Assembly (NCBI GenBank): GCA_035705295.1 | Contig: DASSWG010000096.1 | Coordinates: 1 to 7,398, forward strand | Direction of reading: 5' to 3' | Length of the DNA: 7,398 bases | From: DASSWG01 sp035705295 | GTDB taxonomy: Bacteria; Bacteroidota; Bacteroidia; Flavobacteriales; Flavobacteriaceae | Part shown: positions 5,711 through 7,398 of the stretch, in pieces | Layout: the number at the start of each line of letters is the position of its first letter | How positions within the stretch are numbered: the stretch's first letter is position 1 | Made by a program: the position numbers and the translations under genes | The notes under the pieces: model-generated | What the model was told of the DNA's origin: nothing | Seen by the model: only the letters and a program-made list of their open reading frames with translations | Databases searched by the model: none

Positions 5711-6724
5711 ATGAATTCAACCGATTTTGAAAAATTACAGCAACTGCTGCAACACCCAAAAAAAATAGTGGTCGTACCGCACAAAAATCCCGATGGCGAC
5801 GCTTTGGGCGCTTCATTGGCTTTGTATTTGTTCCTAAAAACCGATGGGCACGAAGTTTCGGTGGTTTCGCCAAACGATTACCCGGATTTTTTGAAATGGA
5901 TGCCCGGTGAAAAAGAAGTGGTCAAATTCGATCAAGAAAAAAAACGTGGTGAAGAATTGGTGAAAGGTGCCGAACTTATTTTTACTTTGGATTTCAACCA
6001 CCTTTCCCGAATCGGCGAACTGGAAAAATACTTGGAAGCGGCAACGGCCGATTTTGTGATGATCGACCACCACCAACAACCCGGCGATTATGCAGACTTC
6101 ATCGAAAGTGATGTGGAAATGTCTTCCACTGCACAAATGATTTATCACTTCATTGAACGAATGGACCGTTTGGAGGACCTCACCCCGAAAATTGCGACTT
6201 GTTTGTACACCGGAATTATGACCGATACCGGTTCGTTTCGTTTTGCTTCCACCACGAGCAAAACCCACCGCGTAATTGCGGATTTGATGGATCACGGGGC
6301 AAAAAATGCGGCAATCCACCAACAAGTGTACGACACCAATTCTTTGGACAAGTTGCATTTATTGGGGCGGGCGCTTCAAAATTTGAAAGTCGAAAAAGAA
6401 TTCAACACGGCCTACATCAGCCTTTCACAAGACGAATTGGACGCGCACAATTTCAAAAAAGGCGATACCGAAGGCTTTGTGAATTATGCACTTTCACTGA
6501 AAGGAACGGTTTTTGCAGCCATTTTCATTGAAAACAAACAGGAAAAAATCATAAAAATATCGCTCCGTTCCAAAGGAAATTTTGATGTGAACGAGTTTGC
6601 CAGAACCCATTTCAACGGAGGTGGTCACAAAAATGCTGCTGGCGGAAAAAGTGAAAAAAACTTGGAGGAGACCGTGAAAAATTTTATTGCTATCTTGCCC
6701 CGTTACAAAACAGAACTGACATGA
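5711..6724 (+). CDS. nrnA: DHH/DHHA1 phosphoesterase, NrnA-like (oligoribonuclease / pAp phosphatase)
   Basis: This 337-residue cytosolic protein has the architecture of bifunctional NrnA enzymes, which degrade very short RNAs and dephosphorylate 3'-phosphoadenosine 5'-phosphate. The DHH domain shows motif I PHKNPDGDALGASL (H24, D28, D30), motif II LDFNH (D94), the DHH triad MIDHHQQP (D119-H121) and motif IV TGIMTDTGSF (D172). The DHHA1 domain ends with the substrate-binding GGGHKNAAGG at 303-312. All Mn2+-binding residues are present. Length is normal. It could also act on linear dinucleotides such as pApA from c-di-AMP breakdown, as related proteins do; the substrate cannot be fixed from sequence. 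The stop overlaps the next gene, gldI, by the four bases ATGA, which suggests translational coupling. A near-consensus -7 box lies just upstream. Confidence 0.92.
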   Translation: MNSTDFEKLQQLLQHPKKIVVVPHKNPDGDALGASLALYLFLKTDGHEVSVVSPNDYPDFLKWMPGEKEVVKFDQEKKRGEELVKGAELIFTLDFNHLSRIGELEKYLEAATADFVMIDHHQQPGDYADFIESDVEMSSTAQMIYHFIERMDRLEDLTPKIATCLYTGIMTDTGSFRFASTTSKTHRVIADLMDHGAKNAAIHQQVYDTNSLDKLHLLGRALQNLKVEKEFNTAYISLSQDELDAHNFKKGDTEGFVNYALSLKGTVFAAIFIENKQEKIIKISLRSKGNFDVNEFARTHFNGGGHKNAAGGKSEKNLEETVKNFIAILPRYKTELT

Positions 6725-7293
6725 AAAAGTGCCTTTTGCTACTTGTGGTTTTGCTGTTGGTTTCATGCAAAACGCCCGATGCCCGCAGGCCTGTTTCGCA
6801 AACCACCGAATCGTTTATCGACCAGTCCATAGAACATAACAAAAAATTGGTCGCATACGAGGAAGGGCTTATCCAAAAAATCATTGAAAAAGATACCTTG
6901 AACAATTACCTTACCTCGAACAACGGGTTTTGGTACTACTACCGCACCAAAAAAACGCTCGACACCATAACTCCCGGTTTCGGCGACAGGGTGGTTTTCA
7001 ATTACAACATCCAGCATTTGGACGGCACGCCCATTTACACCACCGAAGAAATTGACACCAGAACATATGTTATCGATCAAGAAAGTTTGTTCACCGGGTT
7101 GCGCGAAGGTTTAAAATTGATGAAGGAAGGCGAAACGGTCACTTTTTTGTTCCCTTCGCACAAAGCCTTTGGATATTATGGCGACAACAAAAAAATTGGG
7201 GTGAACGTTCCCATTAAATCAACCGTTACTTTGAAATCCATTCAAAGTGGTTCTGACACAATTAACAATACCTTGAAACAAACCCAACCTTAA
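6721..7293 (+). CDS. gldI: Gliding motility lipoprotein GldI, FKBP-type prolyl isomerase
   Basis: This 190-residue protein has a lipoprotein signal: basic MKK, a Leu/Val-rich stretch and lipobox LVSC with lipidated Cys16. The mature N-terminus (KTPD...) has no obvious inner-membrane retention signal defined for this phylum, so it is expected in the periplasm or outer membrane. A linker to about residue 80 precedes an FKBP fold: GDRVVFNYNIQHLDGTPIY (88-106), GLREGLKLMKEGETVTFLF (126-144) and PSHKAFGYYG (145-154), ending in VPIKSTVTLKSI. GldI is known from Flavobacterium johnsoniae as a lipoprotein required for gliding, which in that group is tied to the type IX secretion system. By hand alignment to FKBP12, several active-site aromatics or acids differ (see findings). 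It overlaps nrnA by ATGA and lies 13 bases before another lipoprotein gene, so the three are probably one operon. Confidence 0.88.
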   Translation: MKKCLLLLVVLLLVSCKTPDARRPVSQTTESFIDQSIEHNKKLVAYEEGLIQKIIEKDTLNNYLTSNNGFWYYYRTKKTLDTITPGFGDRVVFNYNIQHLDGTPIYTTEEIDTRTYVIDQESLFTGLREGLKLMKEGETVTFLFPSHKAFGYYGDNKKIGVNVPIKSTVTLKSIQSGSDTINNTLKQTQP

Positions 7294-7306
7294 AATAAAT
7301 CGAAAA

Positions 7307-7398
7307 ATGAAAAAACTAAGTACACTTTTCTTGTTTGGAATATTTATGAGCCTAATGGCCTGCAACGACAAATATCCAGATTTGGAAGACGGGCTTTA
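7307..7398 (+). CDS. Lipoprotein, N-terminal fragment; probable peptidyl-prolyl isomerase
   Basis: The window ends 30 codons into this gene. What is visible is a second lipoprotein signal: MKK, a hydrophobic stretch and lipobox LMAC with Cys19, followed by a mature start NDKYPDLEDGL. The catalytic domain lies outside the window. From memory of flavobacterial genomes, a cyclophilin-type peptidyl-prolyl isomerase lipoprotein with a similar YPDLEDGLY start follows gldI, so that is the expected product. The ATG is preceded by an A-rich CGAAAA and sits 13 bases after the gldI stop, consistent with the same operon. The identity as lipoprotein is well supported; the isomerase call rests on context. 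Confidence 0.6.
   Translation, partial: MKKLSTLFLFGIFMSLMACNDKYPDLEDGL

Noticed and set aside
1..7398. CRISPR arrays, tRNA or rRNA genes, phage or toxin-antitoxin modules, biosynthetic clusters
   Set aside because: The gaps are short and taken up by simple repeats or the palindrome. No repeat-spacer pattern, cloverleaf or relevant protein motif was found.

Overview
All recognisable genes in this window lie on the + strand and look like chromosomal housekeeping DNA of a member of the Bacteroidota, most likely family Flavobacteriaceae. The evidence is a GldI-type gliding-motility lipoprotein downstream of a DHH phosphoesterase gene, a DnaQ/GIY-YIG fusion nuclease of the kind common in that phylum, A-rich starts without clear Shine-Dalgarno sequences, and a TACCTTCG box close to the TANNTTTG -7 element of these bacteria. 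The species cannot be named from the sequence.

Layout. 1-29: a short GC-rich hairpin. 30-917: a 3-hydroxyacyl-CoA dehydrogenase (hbd-like). 918-1040: a gap made largely of short repeats. 1041-2279: a DUF1015 protein. 2280-2502: a gap filled by one long imperfect palindrome. 2503-3153: the YggS/PLPBP pyridoxal-phosphate-binding protein. 3154-3309: a gap made largely of short repeats. 3310-4692: DEDDh exonuclease plus GIY-YIG nuclease with a UvrC-like cysteine cluster. 4695-5606: miaA, only 2 bases downstream. 5607-5710: a short gap with a possible promoter. 5711-6724: nrnA-like DHH/DHHA1 phosphoesterase. 6721-7293: gldI, overlapping nrnA by the ATGA motif. 7307-end: the first 30 codons of a second lipoprotein, probably another peptidyl-prolyl isomerase.

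The genes probably form at least two transcription groups. One is the nuclease with miaA. The other is nrnA-gldI-second lipoprotein, which joins nano-RNA/pAp turnover to cell-envelope protein folding for gliding and secretion. The first three genes are separated by repeat-filled gaps and may be transcribed separately.

I found no new defence, mobile or biosynthetic system. The most unusual material is between the genes. There are three tandem 7-bp repeat arrays (916-950, 3225-3267, 3275-3309), and a 32-bp inverted repeat with one mismatch that sits against the start of the DUF1015 gene and the end of yggS. A roughly 224-bp nested palindrome also fills the DUF1015-yggS gap exactly. In the proteins, the best lead is the four-cysteine cluster in the exonuclease/GIY-YIG fusion, whose spacing closely matches the iron-sulfur site described for UvrC.
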